In this document: positions 1 through 10,244 of the stretch, piece by piece | Layout: every line of letters begins with the position of its first letter | Numbering within the stretch: position 1 is the first letter of the stretch | Source: Parvimonas parva | Lineage (GTDB): Bacteria; Bacillota; Clostridia; Tissierellales; Peptoniphilaceae | Length of the DNA stretch: 64,000 bases | Assembly (NCBI RefSeq): GCF_016552165.1 | Contig: NZ_JACVDA010000007.1 | Location: forward strand, 1-64,000 | Reading direction: 5' to 3' | Translations under genes and position numbers: made by a program | Notes under the pieces: generated by a model | Databases searched by the model: none | Told to the model about the DNA's origin: nothing | Seen by the model: only the letters and a program-made list of their open reading frames with translations

Positions 1-73
1 TATCCTAAAAAAATATTCAATTACAAAACGCCTAGAGAATTATTTTTATGTGGCTAATTTATTCTTGCAATTT
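1..73 (+). mobile_element. 3' end of an IS30-family element (transposase C-terminus, partial)
   Basis: The frame open from base 1 reads YPKKIFNYKTPRELFLCG and stops at 55-57. The Y/N-K-TP-R/Y-E pattern is the C-terminal signature of IS30-family DDE transposases. The same peptide, with a few changes, and about 20 bp of following DNA recur on the minus strand at 26251-26345, and similarity ends near base 73, taken as the right end of the element. The rest lies left of the window, so whether this copy is intact cannot be judged. Confidence 0.7.
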
Positions 74-186
74 AGTATTACAAAGAAAAAAGAGATAAAT
101 TTTAATTTTTTAAAATAAAGTATTTATTTAAAATCAAAAATGTAGTATAATAGATATAATTGAAAAAATAAAAGGAGGAAATTTGT

Positions 187-705
187 ATGCATCCAATGTT
201 ACAAAAACATGTAGACTCAGGTTATATGAAAGAAGAACATGGTCTATATATCGAAGAAGCTATTGCTAAAGGAGAAACTTTAATTATTTCAGGTCATAGA
301 TCTGCTGGAATAAGACCATTTATGGCAGCTGTTATGGCTGTTGCTAAAGGTTCACATAAGACTGTTCAAGTTAAAGATGAAGCTGGTATCGAAGCTGCAA
401 GTGATGTAGATTATATTTTAATTCCTGCACTTACAGAAGAAAACTGTGAATCAATGGTTCAAGCTGCTTTCAATAAAAAAGGAATGAGCACTATAACTTT
501 CAAAGAAACTGAACTTAAGTACTCAATGATGAAAATCATGAAAACTCAAGCTAAAGAAGTTGGAGATTTAAGCAAAGTTGTTCATTTAATTGAATGTAGA
601 AAGATTAATATGATACCTCACTTAATTAACTTCAGTAAAATGACTTACGATGAAAAAGGTAAAGTTAAGAGAGAAGATTTACTAAGCTGTGAAGATTACG
701 AATAA
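187..705 (+). CDS. Conserved-looking protein of unknown function, 172 aa
   Basis: I do not recognise this protein. It has no signal peptide or membrane span and looks soluble and mixed alpha/beta. A GHRSAG segment near residues 36-41 sits in a Gly/Ala-rich stretch that could be a ligand loop, a methionine/lysine-rich helix lies near 115-125, and the tail is acidic. Expression signals are strong: AAAGGAGG at 171-178 with an 8-nt spacer and a TATAAT box at 146-151. It is monocistronic, lying between an IS30 end and a terminator. The coding frame is clean and the start is fixed by the ribosome site, so the gene is surely real; only its role is open. Confidence 0.85.
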   Translation: MHPMLQKHVDSGYMKEEHGLYIEEAIAKGETLIISGHRSAGIRPFMAAVMAVAKGSHKTVQVKDEAGIEAASDVDYILIPALTEENCESMVQAAFNKKGMSTITFKETELKYSMMKIMKTQAKEVGDLSKVVHLIECRKINMIPHLINFSKMTYDEKGKVKREDLLSCEDYE

Positions 706-710
706 TATTT

Positions 711-740
711 AAAAAGCAAGATTTAATTCTTGCTTTTTTT
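711..740 (+). terminator. Rho-independent terminator after the 172-aa gene
   Basis: AAGCAAGA at 714-721 pairs with TCTTGCTT at 728-735 around a 6-nt loop and is followed by a run of T. Confidence 0.9.
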
Positions 741-765
741 GTGCAATAAATATAACTTTCTTTAA

Positions 766-794
766 TTGAAAAAATATGTGTTTTATGTTATTAT
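766..794 (+). promoter_or_regulatory. Promoter of the ruvCAB operon
   Basis: TTGAAA (766-771) and TATTAT (789-794) are separated by exactly 17 nt. Transcription should start near 801, just ahead of the GGAGG at 808-812. This shows that the longest open frame, which begins at the TTG of the -35 box, overstates the RuvC N-terminus. Confidence 0.7.
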
Positions 795-819
795 AAGGGG
801 TAGTATTGGAGGATTTTTT

Positions 820-1314
820 GTGATTATTTTTGGATTAGACCCTGGGATTGCAATCGTTGGTTATGGAATTATTGAAGCGATTGGTAATAGAGTTAGACTT
901 ATTGATTATGGTGTTATTGAAACTAAGGCAGGAGTTCCACTTCCTGATAGACTTAAGATTATTGATGAAGAATTGAATAAATTGATTGATTTACATAATG
1001 TTGATGAACTTGCGATTGAGGAACTGTTTTTTAACAAGAATGTTAAGACGGTAATAAATGTTGCACAAGCTCGTGGTGTTGAAATTTTATCTTTTATAAA
1101 GAAAAATATTTTAGCTTATGAATATACTCCTTTACAAGTTAAACAAGCTATTACCGGCTATGGTAGGGCTGATAAAAAGCAAATGCAAGAGAGCGTTAAG
1201 ATGATTTTTAAACTTAAAGAGATTCCAAAACCTGATGATGCGGCAGATGCCTTGGCTATTGCTCTTTGCCATTTTTTTAGTTTGAAATTTAAAGAAGAAT
1301 TTAGAATGAAATAG
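820..1314 (+). CDS. ruvC: Crossover junction endodeoxyribonuclease RuvC
   Basis: RuvC is the Holliday-junction resolvase that nicks the RuvAB-bound junction symmetrically. I take the GTG at 820 as start: it follows GGAGG at 808-812 and gives 164 aa beginning in the family-typical IIFGLDPG. The acidic active site is visible as D7, E67 (AIEE), D140 and D143 (KPDDAADAL), the usual RNase H-like set. An in-frame TTG at 766 lies inside the promoter and would add 18 residues unlike the family. ruvA follows after 7 nt and then ruvB, so all three branch-migration and resolution genes form one operon. Confidence 0.96.
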   Translation: MIIFGLDPGIAIVGYGIIEAIGNRVRLIDYGVIETKAGVPLPDRLKIIDEELNKLIDLHNVDELAIEELFFNKNVKTVINVAQARGVEILSFIKKNILAYEYTPLQVKQAITGYGRADKKQMQESVKMIFKLKEIPKPDDAADALAIALCHFFSLKFKEEFRMK

Positions 1315-1321
1315 GTGTTTT

Positions 1322-1924
1322 ATGTACGAATATATTAGTGGTGAACTTAAATTTATTTATAATGACTATATTGTTATAGATAATAACGGAATAGGTTATA
1401 AGATTTTTACTTCCAACAATACAATTTTTAATGTAAATGTTGGGGATTTTTATACGATTTTTACAGACTATATTGTAAAGGAAGATTATGTCGCTCTTTT
1501 TGGTTTTAAAACTCTTGATGAGCTTGAGATGTTTAAAATGCTTGTTAGTGTAAATAGTATAGGCCCTAAGGTTGCCTGTGGCATTTTATCGTCAATGTCT
1601 GTTGACAGTTTGAAACTTACTATTGTAAATGGAGATGCTGTTTCTCTTTCAACTGCAAAGGGAGTTGGCAAAAAAACTGCTCAAAAAATCATTTTGGAAT
1701 TAAAAGACAAGATTTCAATCGACAGTATCAGTAGTAAAGATATTTCAACCGGAGAAATGGAAATCACAACAAGTGGTAAAGATTTTGAAAAGAGAGAGCT
1801 TGTCTTAGATGCTTTGGTTAATTTAGGGTTTATGAAAAATGATATTGAAAAATTCCTTTCAAGCATTAATATTGATGAAATGGAAATTGAAGATATTATT
1901 AAACTTAGTATGAAAAAATTATAG
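1322..1924 (+). CDS. ruvA: Holliday junction branch migration protein RuvA
   Basis: RuvA binds four-way junctions as a tetramer and docks the RuvB motors. The 200-aa protein shows the expected order: N-terminal OB fold (about 1-62, starting [11 protein letters not shown]), two helix-hairpin-helix motifs ([10 protein letters not shown] near 80-90 and [11 protein letters not shown] near 114-124), a variable linker, and a C-terminal three-helix domain (about 155-200) that contacts RuvB. The length is normal for the family. It sits 7 nt after ruvC and 8 nt before ruvB and is surely co-transcribed with them. Confidence 0.97.
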   Translation: MYEYISGELKFIYNDYIVIDNNGIGYKIFTSNNTIFNVNVGDFYTIFTDYIVKEDYVALFGFKTLDELEMFKMLVSVNSIGPKVACGILSSMSVDSLKLTIVNGDAVSLSTAKGVGKKTAQKIILELKDKISIDSISSKDISTGEMEITTSGKDFEKRELVLDALVNLGFMKNDIEKFLSSINIDEMEIEDIIKLSMKKL

Positions 1925-1932
1925 GTGTTATT

Positions 1933-2940
1933 ATGTTTGAAGATTTTGAAGATAGAATTATCGGAACTGGTTTTTCGAGGGAAGATGTTGATATAGAAAC
2001 AAGTTTAAGACCGAAGTGGATTGATGAGTACATAGGTCAAGAAAAAGCAAAAGAGAGATTAAAGATTTTTATAGAGGCTGCTAAGACTAGAAACGAGCCT
2101 TTAGATCATTGTCTTTTGTATGGGCCTCCGGGACTTGGAAAGACAACTCTTGCAAATATTATTGCTAATGAAATGGGAGTTAATATTAGAGTTACTTCAG
2201 GTCCTGCTATTGAAAAGCCGAGCGACCTTGCAAGTATTTTGACTAATTTAAGTAAAGATGATGTCTTATTTATAGATGAAATTCATAGAATAAATAAAAG
2301 TGTTGAGGAAATTTTATATCCTGCTATGGAAGATTATGCTTTGGATATAATAATCGGTAAAGGTCCAAGTGCCAGAAGTCTTAGAATCGACCTTGAAAAA
2401 TTTACTTTGATAGGGGCAACTACAAGGACGGGACAACTTACAGGACCTCTTAGAGATAGATTTGGGATTATGCTTAATCTTGAATTGTATAGCATTGAAA
2501 ATTTACAAAAAATTATTACTCGTTCAGCAGGTATTTTAGGTGTTGAAATTGATGCTGATGGGGCTATAGAAATTGCAAGACGTTCTCGTGGAACGCCAAG
2601 AATTGCAAATAGACTTTTAAAAAGGGTTAGAGATTTTGCACAGGTTAAAAGAGATGGAAAGATTGATTTGCAAACGAGTAAAGACGGACTTGATATTTTA
2701 GAAGTAGATGCTTTAGGTCTTGATACGATAGATAGAAAAATAATTACTACAATAATAGATAATTTTTCAGGTGGGCCTGTTGGAATTGATACAATCGCTG
2801 CTTCCACAGGCGAGGAGAGAATAACAATAGAAGATGTTTATGAGCCATATTTATTGCAAATAGGATTTTTAAGTAGAACAAGTAGAGGAAGAATTGTAAC
2901 GGATAAAGCATATAAACATTTTGGTAGAATAAAAAAGTAA
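1933..2940 (+). CDS. ruvB: Holliday junction DNA helicase RuvB
   Basis: RuvB is the hexameric AAA+ motor that drives branch migration on RuvA-bound junctions. The 335-aa protein has Walker [10 protein letters not shown] at 64-72, Walker B LFIDEIHR near 116, sensor/arginine-finger region [18 protein letters not shown] near 155-175, and the C-terminal winged helix ([15 protein letters not shown] near 275-290). Every catalytic motif is intact. It is last in ruvCAB; its stop codon lies within the left arm of the terminator. Confidence 0.98.
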   Translation: MFEDFEDRIIGTGFSREDVDIETSLRPKWIDEYIGQEKAKERLKIFIEAAKTRNEPLDHCLLYGPPGLGKTTLANIIANEMGVNIRVTSGPAIEKPSDLASILTNLSKDDVLFIDEIHRINKSVEEILYPAMEDYALDIIIGKGPSARSLRIDLEKFTLIGATTRTGQLTGPLRDRFGIMLNLELYSIENLQKIITRSAGILGVEIDADGAIEIARRSRGTPRIANRLLKRVRDFAQVKRDGKIDLQTSKDGLDILEVDALGLDTIDRKIITTIIDNFSGGPVGIDTIAASTGEERITIEDVYEPYLLQIGFLSRTSRGRIVTDKAYKHFGRIKK

Positions 2941-2967
2941 CGATTATTTAACCGTTACTTTTTTTGT
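2934..2967 (+). terminator. Terminator of ruvCAB
   Basis: AAAGTAACG (2934-2942, overlapping the ruvB stop) pairs with CGTTACTTT (2953-2961), followed by a T run. Confidence 0.9.
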
Positions 2968-3014
2968 TGTGGAACAACAAGGTTCCCGGGGACCCAACCG
3001 ATGCAAAGAATCGG
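2958..3014. repeat. GC-richer palindromic intergenic repeat next to a terminator
   Basis: This short stretch is much richer in G+C than its surroundings. It contains consecutive inverted repeats: TTGTTG/CAACAA (2964-2980), GGTT/AACC (2981-2999) and CCGAT/ATCGG (2998-3014). Read on the minus strand, 2995-2958 matches the plus strand at 26364-26401 in 31 of 38 positions, including 13 identical in a row (GAACCTTGTTGTT). Both copies begin at the T run of a terminator. It looks like a dispersed structured repeat; its nature is unknown. Confidence 0.55.
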
Positions 3015-3027
3015 AGAATGGTTCGCT

Positions 3028-4194
3028 CTATACTATTAAGTTAGTTCCAATTATTGTTAGTATTAAGGTTACAATTATAGTTATAATTATATCATTTTTA
3101 TTGTATTTATAATTCTTGTTTTGTATAAAATTTAATACTACAATCGTTGAAAATATAGTAATTAGTGTTGATATAAAAGTTATTTTCACTGTTAAAATCA
3201 ATCCGACTTTAAAATAAATTACAGGAAACATAAAAATCGTTGAAATAAGATGAAGTTTTATATTATCTGTTATTTTAAGTTTGTTTATATTTTTTAATGA
3301 ATTTTTATCATATATAAAATTAAAACGATTATGTTCTATTTTGAAAATAGCAAATAAATTTGAAATTCCATTTAAAACAACTGAAATAGTAAAAGCAATT
3401 ATTGCATTTTCAATTGTTTCTCTATAAATCGTCAAAATTGATATTGTATAAAATAAGGATATGTTCCTTAGAAAATTTCCATTTCTTATAACATATAAAA
3501 AATTATATCCAAAATATTTTTCTGAATTTGTTAAAAATTTTGAAAAATTATGTTTTTTAATATAATTTGACTTTATAGAATTTAATATTTTTATTGATAT
3601 ATGGACAAAGGCAAAAAATACTAAAAAGTAAATAAAAAAAGAAATTTTATTTGCAAAATTTTTTATAATCTCTCCAGTTCCTTTTTTTACAAATACTAAA
3701 AGCAAAAACATTATACTAAATCTAATCAATAGTAAAAATGACTGAAAATCAACTTTATTGAATATTTTTCTAAGTCCTATAACAACTAAAAATAGCAATG
3801 ATACAATTGTCATATAGAATAGGCTTACATTTATCAAATCTAATCTGTATGGAATAAACACAAAAAAACCTATTATCAAAGATCTAATTAAACTTTTTGA
3901 AGAATAGTATCTTTCTATTTCTTCAGTTTTTAATTTTCCAAAAAATGATTTTAGTTTTAATTTATTGTTTAAATTATAGTTTGGGAAGACAAACTCAATA
4001 ATTATTGTAAAAAAGAATAAACTTTTTAGAAGATACATATCTTCATACTTGCCAAATAGAATAAATCCAATATGTATTAATGAAATCATAAATAGTATTG
4101 ATACAAAGAATTCTATTAGGTTAAAAATATTTTTTATTTTAAATCTTTTCCTAAAAACTTCAAAATTTATCTTAAATACATTCAAGAATTTCAC
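3028..4194 (-). CDS. Multi-span membrane protein, probable ABC-2 type permease
   Basis: The 388-aa protein has about ten hydrophobic spans and a short basic N-terminus, as in integral permeases working with a separate ATPase. Its gene overlaps the end of the ABC ATPase gene (4172-4807), so the two surely form a transporter. I see no family-specific motif. The GTG at 4194 leaves no space after the GGAGA, and the TTG at 4185 (8-nt spacer) may be the true start. The small peptide gene upstream suggests export of, or immunity to, that peptide. Base composition is even lower in GC than the ruv/queA genes it interrupts. Confidence 0.75.
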   Translation of the reverse strand: MKFLNVFKINFEVFRKRFKIKNIFNLIEFFVSILFMISLIHIGFILFGKYEDMYLLKSLFFFTIIIEFVFPNYNLNNKLKLKSFFGKLKTEEIERYYSSKSLIRSLIIGFFVFIPYRLDLINVSLFYMTIVSLLFLVVIGLRKIFNKVDFQSFLLLIRFSIMFLLLVFVKKGTGEIIKNFANKISFFIYFLVFFAFVHISIKILNSIKSNYIKKHNFSKFLTNSEKYFGYNFLYVIRNGNFLRNISLFYTISILTIYRETIENAIIAFTISVVLNGISNLFAIFKIEHNRFNFIYDKNSLKNINKLKITDNIKLHLISTIFMFPVIYFKVGLILTVKITFISTLITIFSTIVVLNFIQNKNYKYNKNDIIITIIVTLILTIIGTNLIV

Positions 4195-4807
4195 TCTCCA
4201 AATTTTCTGTACTTTTATCTAAAATTTTTACAATTTTTCCATCTTTCATTATAAAAAATTCATCACATATATCTGAAAGAGTATCTAAAATATGTGAAGA
4301 AATCAAAATAGCACAATCTTTAGAAATCTCTTTTAGATAGATTTTAAGCTCAAATATATAGTTTATATCTATACTGTTAAATGGTTCATCCAGAATTAAA
4401 AAATCAAAATTTCGTATAAATATAGGAGATAGAGCGATTTTTTTACTCATTCCCTGTGAAAGATTTGCAATTAATTCATTTTCTTTGTTTTTTAAATTTA
4501 ATTTTTCTATAACATAATCGTAATTTGAGTTTGTATCATTATGTTTTAACAAAAGATTTATAAACTCTTTTACAGTTAAAAACTCATAGGCGTTAAGTTC
4601 AGTTGGAATATAAAGAATTTTATCTTCATCAATATCCATTTCAATATTTCCGTTTAAATTTAAATTTTTTGTTATTGCATTCATTAATGTCGTTTTACCT
4701 GCACCATTTTTTCCAATGAGTGCATAAATTTTTCCCTTATCAAAATTTATATTTTCAACATAAATTGAAAAATTTTCAAAAGAATGGCTTAATTTTTTTA
4801 AAATCAT
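4172..4807 (-). CDS. ABC transporter ATP-binding protein (211 aa)
   Basis: A compact nucleotide-binding subunit. Walker A is GKNGAGKTT near residues 33-41, the signature is LSQGMSKKIAL near 117-127, Walker B is FLILDEPF near 136-143 and the H-loop is ISSH near 169. The signature has SQG instead of SGG, a common variant in bacteriocin-immunity type (LanF-like) ATPases. It starts after TAGGAGAG with good spacing, 53 nt after the 42-aa peptide gene, and overlaps the permease gene. The three look like one transcript, with a role in peptide export or self-protection as the likely but unproven function. Confidence 0.9.
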   Translation of the reverse strand: MILKKLSHSFENFSIYVENINFDKGKIYALIGKNGAGKTTLMNAITKNLNLNGNIEMDIDEDKILYIPTELNAYEFLTVKEFINLLLKHNDTNSNYDYVIEKLNLKNKENELIANLSQGMSKKIALSPIFIRNFDFLILDEPFNSIDINYIFELKIYLKEISKDCAILISSHILDTLSDICDEFFIMKDGKIVKILDKSTENLESEILECI

Positions 4808-4860
4808 AAAACTCTCCTAATAAAATATGTAAGAGGATACAGTTAATGTAGCCTTGTTGT

Positions 4861-4989
4861 TTAGCCAAACATTTGACTCAATAGAACAAATGCAGCTGCT
4901 CCCATTTGAATTAGCATAGGACCATTTGCTATAACCCATGCTACAGCTTGAGGACCATAAACCCATGCTGCTGCTATCAATGCTGACAT
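4861..4989 (-). CDS. 42-aa uncharged hydrophobic peptide (bacteriocin-like, novel)
   Basis: This small frame starts MSALIAAAWVYGPQAVAWVI and ends LLSQMFG. It contains no charged side chain, is rich in Ala, Val, Met and Gly, and has two related WV-x(2,3)-GP segments (WVYGP, WVIANGP). It starts 11 nt after an AAAAAAGGA ribosome site (5001-5009) and lies just ahead of the ABC ATPase and permease genes. Its composition and context suit a leaderless bacteriocin or signalling peptide with dedicated transport/immunity. The family is not one I know. A longer Ser-rich frame overlaps it in another phase, but that phase has a worse ribosome site and an implausible composition. Confidence 0.6.
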   Translation of the reverse strand: MSALIAAAWVYGPQAVAWVIANGPMLIQMGAAAFVLLSQMFG

Positions 4990-5064
4990 AAAAACTCATA
5001 TCCTTTTTTAAAAGATATTCTATCTGCAGACACAAATATAGAAAGCACACTTCCTATCAACCTG

Positions 5065-5094
5065 ATGGTAGCACAAAAAAATTTTTTTGTCAAT
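5065..5094 (-). promoter_or_regulatory. Probable promoter of the peptide-ABC cassette
   Basis: On the minus strand TTGACA (5094-5089) is followed after 18 nt by TACCAT (5070-5065). The -35 is perfect and the -10 weak. Transcription would start about 60 nt ahead of the peptide ribosome site. Confidence 0.4.
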
Positions 5095-5218
5095 AATTTT
5101 TATAATTATAATCTATTGATATAAAAAACAATTTAAAAAATTTGAAAAATATTGAAAAACAATATATAATATAATCTTGTAGATGTATTTTATATTTTAT
5201 ATAGAAGGAAGAGAGTTA

Positions 5219-7380
<2,162 letters not shown>

Positions 7381-7383
7381 TAT

Positions 7384-8064
7384 ATGAATAAATTTTTAAA
7401 ACTATTATTAATTTTAGCAATAACTCCAATAATACTTGCAACAGCAGGATTTATTGTATTGCCAGCATCTGTTTTGGCTTTTATTAAAAATGGAAAAGAA
7501 GTTTTTATCGGCTCATATATGATTTACACATTTGCAATCATAAATGTCGTTTTATCATTCTTTGGAATAACTTATTTAAAAAGAGTAAAGAAAAAATTTT
7601 CTGATGAAAATTATCCTACGGGAGTAACTGTTGTTGCCTTTGTAAATTTACTTATTTCCATTATGTGTAACTATTTTACTTTTTCAGTTTTAAAACTTAT
7701 GTTAAAAAATTCAAAAATGGAAATTCCTTTTTTTGTAATTAGAATAGTTTTTTCTTTGATGGCTGTACTAATTGTATTTTATGGAATTTATCTTAGAAGA
7801 GTTAAAAAAGAAAGTGAATTTGCAATAAGGAACAAATGGACAATGAATAACGATATAGTTTTTAACTATGCAAATAAATTTTCAGGAGTTGTCTTTATTG
7901 CAGGAGGAATTTTTGTTTTGATTGTATCATGGATAATAGGAAATCAAAACCAGTTATATATTACAACATTGTTTACTCTAATAATTTGTGCAATATCTTC
8001 AAATTATATAAGCAGAACAATTGGAATGAAATACAAAACAATGTATAAAGGAAAAAATAAATAA
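7384..8064 (+). CDS. SdpI-family membrane protein
   Basis: A 226-aa protein with about six hydrophobic spans. Near residues 146-170 it carries AIRNKWTMNNDIVFNYANKF, which matches the C-terminal SdpI signature (G-x-R-T/N-x-WT then N-x-x-V-W-x-x-x-H/N). SdpI of B. subtilis is the receptor and immunity protein for the SDP toxin, but many members are just small membrane proteins of unknown task. It follows tgt by 3 nt, so it rides on the queA-tgt transcript and ends at a two-way terminator. A link to the nearby hydrophobic peptide gene is only a guess. Confidence 0.75.
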   Translation: MNKFLKLLLILAITPIILATAGFIVLPASVLAFIKNGKEVFIGSYMIYTFAIINVVLSFFGITYLKRVKKKFSDENYPTGVTVVAFVNLLISIMCNYFTFSVLKLMLKNSKMEIPFFVIRIVFSLMAVLIVFYGIYLRRVKKESEFAIRNKWTMNNDIVFNYANKFSGVVFIAGGIFVLIVSWIIGNQNQLYITTLFTLIICAISSNYISRTIGMKYKTMYKGKNK

Positions 8065-8074
8065 ATTAAATTTT

Positions 8075-8102
8075 AAAAGAAGTCGTTTAAGCGACTTCTT
8101 TT
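8075..8102. terminator. Bidirectional terminator between the SdpI-like gene and the ABC operon
   Basis: AAAAGAAGTCG (8075-8085) pairs with CGACTTCTTTT (8092-8102), with T on both sides. It serves convergent genes; the minus-strand permease stop lies in the loop. Confidence 0.9.
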
Positions 8103-9202
8103 AATTTGTATCTTTTTATGAATATTCCTAGTAGTGTATAAAATACTATGAATATAACTTGTGATGCAACAAATAGTAAAAATTTTTCAAAATTTATTTC
8201 TTCTAAAAACTTTACAAAATAATATTGTGGCATAAATTTAGAAACATTTATTAATCCTTGTGGTAAGAATTTCATTGGTAAAAATACTCCTGATGAAAAT
8301 GCCATTATTAATGTGAAAGCAGAATTTACACCATTTACAACTTTTACATCCTTTGAAATTGATACAAGTAGTTGTCCTAGTGAAATTGCAGTAAATGAAA
8401 ATATAAATACTGCTAAACTCATATATATTAAATCAATTTTAGCTATTGATTTATTCACTCTTGATATTGAAACAGCTAAATAAAAACTTGATATTAATAT
8501 AGATATTATTACCTGAGCTAAAAATTGTTGTAAAGTTTGTGATTTTTGACTATAAGGGGATAAAGCCATTCTTTTTAAAAGACTTTCTTTTTTAAATTCA
8601 GCATCAATATTTATAATTATTGAAATTATACTCGTAAAAACTATATAACTTAAGATTAAAAAAGTAGTGTTAAAGGCTTCTTGTCCTTGTTCTTGATTAT
8701 ATAATTTAGTATCTATTATCTTTACATCAATCTCTTTCTTTAATGTATTTATTACCTCTTGTTGATCAACATTTGAATTTATTGCAGACAATGTGTAATT
8801 GAGATAACTTTTTAAATCTATTTTTAAAAAGGTTATATATGAAGTTTTTGTTGGTGCTAAAATCGAAATTGCTTTTTTATTATTTAACAAATTTTGTTTA
8901 AAATCTTTATTAATTACCATATAAGCTATAATTTTATCCTCAACAATTTGTTTTCTTGCTTCGCTTTCCGTAATTTTTTCTTCTTTTACATTATGTTTTT
9001 CTTTTAAATAATTTATTAAGGCTTTTGACTCTTCGCTTTTATCTTCATCATTTATCATTAAGTTCAGCTTCATAGGTTTAAATTCAACGTCATTATTTTT
9101 TGAACTGGTAAATACAATCAACATAACCATAAAAATTATGAAAGAAACTAAAACGGCTTTTATATTTTTAATAAATATTTTCATATAATTTTTAAATATC
9201 AT
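8087..9202 (-). CDS. ABC-2 type transporter permease
   Basis: A 371-aa permease of the DrrB/YhfS-like class: one N-terminal span (about 15-32), a large extracytoplasmic domain (about 35-170), then five or six spans. The segment GVNSAFTLIMAFSSGVFLP followed by LPQGLINVSKFMPQYYF is typical of ABC2_membrane_3 proteins. It overlaps the preceding permease gene by 11 nt and is the third gene of the operon. Substrate unknown; such paired permeases usually handle antibiotics or peptides. Confidence 0.88.
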   Translation of the reverse strand: MIFKNYMKIFIKNIKAVLVSFIIFMVMLIVFTSSKNNDVEFKPMKLNLMINDEDKSEESKALINYLKEKHNVKEEKITESEARKQIVEDKIIAYMVINKDFKQNLLNNKKAISILAPTKTSYITFLKIDLKSYLNYTLSAINSNVDQQEVINTLKKEIDVKIIDTKLYNQEQGQEAFNTTFLILSYIVFTSIISIIINIDAEFKKESLLKRMALSPYSQKSQTLQQFLAQVIISILISSFYLAVSISRVNKSIAKIDLIYMSLAVFIFSFTAISLGQLLVSISKDVKVVNGVNSAFTLIMAFSSGVFLPMKFLPQGLINVSKFMPQYYFVKFLEEINFEKFLLFVASQVIFIVFYTLLGIFIKRYKLKEVA

Positions 9203-10244
9203 TATACTTATGCCTCCTCAAATATACTAATGCAATTCCAAATAAAACTAGAGTAAATGGAATTACATACTTAGCCATTGAAATCAAGTAGCTATTGTCA
9301 TTTGCGATATTTACACCTAATAAGGCATTTTCCATATATATTGTAGGATTTATCTTTTTTATTATAGGGAAAGCTGAAGTTATAGCATTTGTTACACTTG
9401 AGCCCATCATTCCTGAAGTATAATTCATTAGAAGAATACATCCAAGTCCAACCATAGATTTAGTTTCTGTTTTAGTTTTTAGTGTAACGGCAAGGAACAT
9501 TCCTAATGTAATTCCAAAAATCATAATAATAATTATTGTAATTATTGAAGCCAAATAGTTTGTTATCAGGGTTATCCCAAATACAAGTTTTAAATAAATA
9601 ATCAATAATGTAGAATTAAAACCTGTAAGTATAAGTGCAGATATTATTCCGTTTAGCAAATAAGTTGATTTTTTTATTGGAGAAACTAACATTCTTACTG
9701 CAAAATCAGACGAATCATATAATATATTATCTATGTAGATAACGCCATCAAACATAGTATATAGACTTGCCATAATAATTATTGAAAAAAGTATGGGTTC
9801 AACACCTGTAACACCATGGTTTTTGTCCTCTATAAAATCTTTATCAATATTTTTTATAATTTCTTCCTGATTAATTTTAGTTTCATACATTTGTTTTATT
9901 TGGTCAAGGATATTTTTAACAACCATAACTTCTGAATTAGATGATATAATTTTTAAAGATAAATCATCTTCTATAAATGCTTTATATTCTTTATTTTTTA
10001 GATCTGTTTGAACATCTTCTTTTACTTCTTTAAGATTAAGATATGGAATTTGTTTTAAAATGTATTCATGTGGATTGTTTTTGTTAATTCCAACATTTAC
10101 TTTATCAAAATTTTTGCCAATATTAGGAATTATAAGACAAAAAAACGTAGCTAAAATTATAGGGAAAAAAGTATTCCAAAATAAAGTTAGTTTATCTCTA
10201 GTTAAATGTAGCAAATTTACTTTTAAAGCAGATAAAATTCCCAT
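9192..10244 (-). CDS. ABC-2 type transporter permease
   Basis: A 350-aa partner of the next permease with the same plan: N-terminal span (about 20-42), extracytoplasmic domain to about 160, then six spans. The conserved LLMNYTSGMMGSSVTNAI and NPTIYMENALLG segments occupy the usual C-terminal positions. A ribosome site AAAGGAGC lies 11 nt ahead of the ATG, and the gene touches the ATPase gene upstream. It likely forms a heterodimeric channel with the 371-aa subunit. Confidence 0.88.
   Translation of the reverse strand: MGILSALKVNLLHLTRDKLTLFWNTFFPIILATFFCLIIPNIGKNFDKVNVGINKNNPHEYILKQIPYLNLKEVKEDVQTDLKNKEYKAFIEDDLSLKIISSNSEVMVVKNILDQIKQMYETKINQEEIIKNIDKDFIEDKNHGVTGVEPILFSIIIMASLYTMFDGVIYIDNILYDSSDFAVRMLVSPIKKSTYLLNGIISALILTGFNSTLLIIYLKLVFGITLITNYLASIITIIIIMIFGITLGMFLAVTLKTKTETKSMVGLGCILLMNYTSGMMGSSVTNAITSAFPIIKKINPTIYMENALLGVNIANDNSYLISMAKYVIPFTLVLFGIALVYLRRHKYNDI

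Noticed and set aside
766-819. Longer N-terminus for RuvC from a TTG start
   Set aside because: The TTG is part of a -35 box, the added 18 residues do not match RuvC, and GGAGG points to the GTG at 820.
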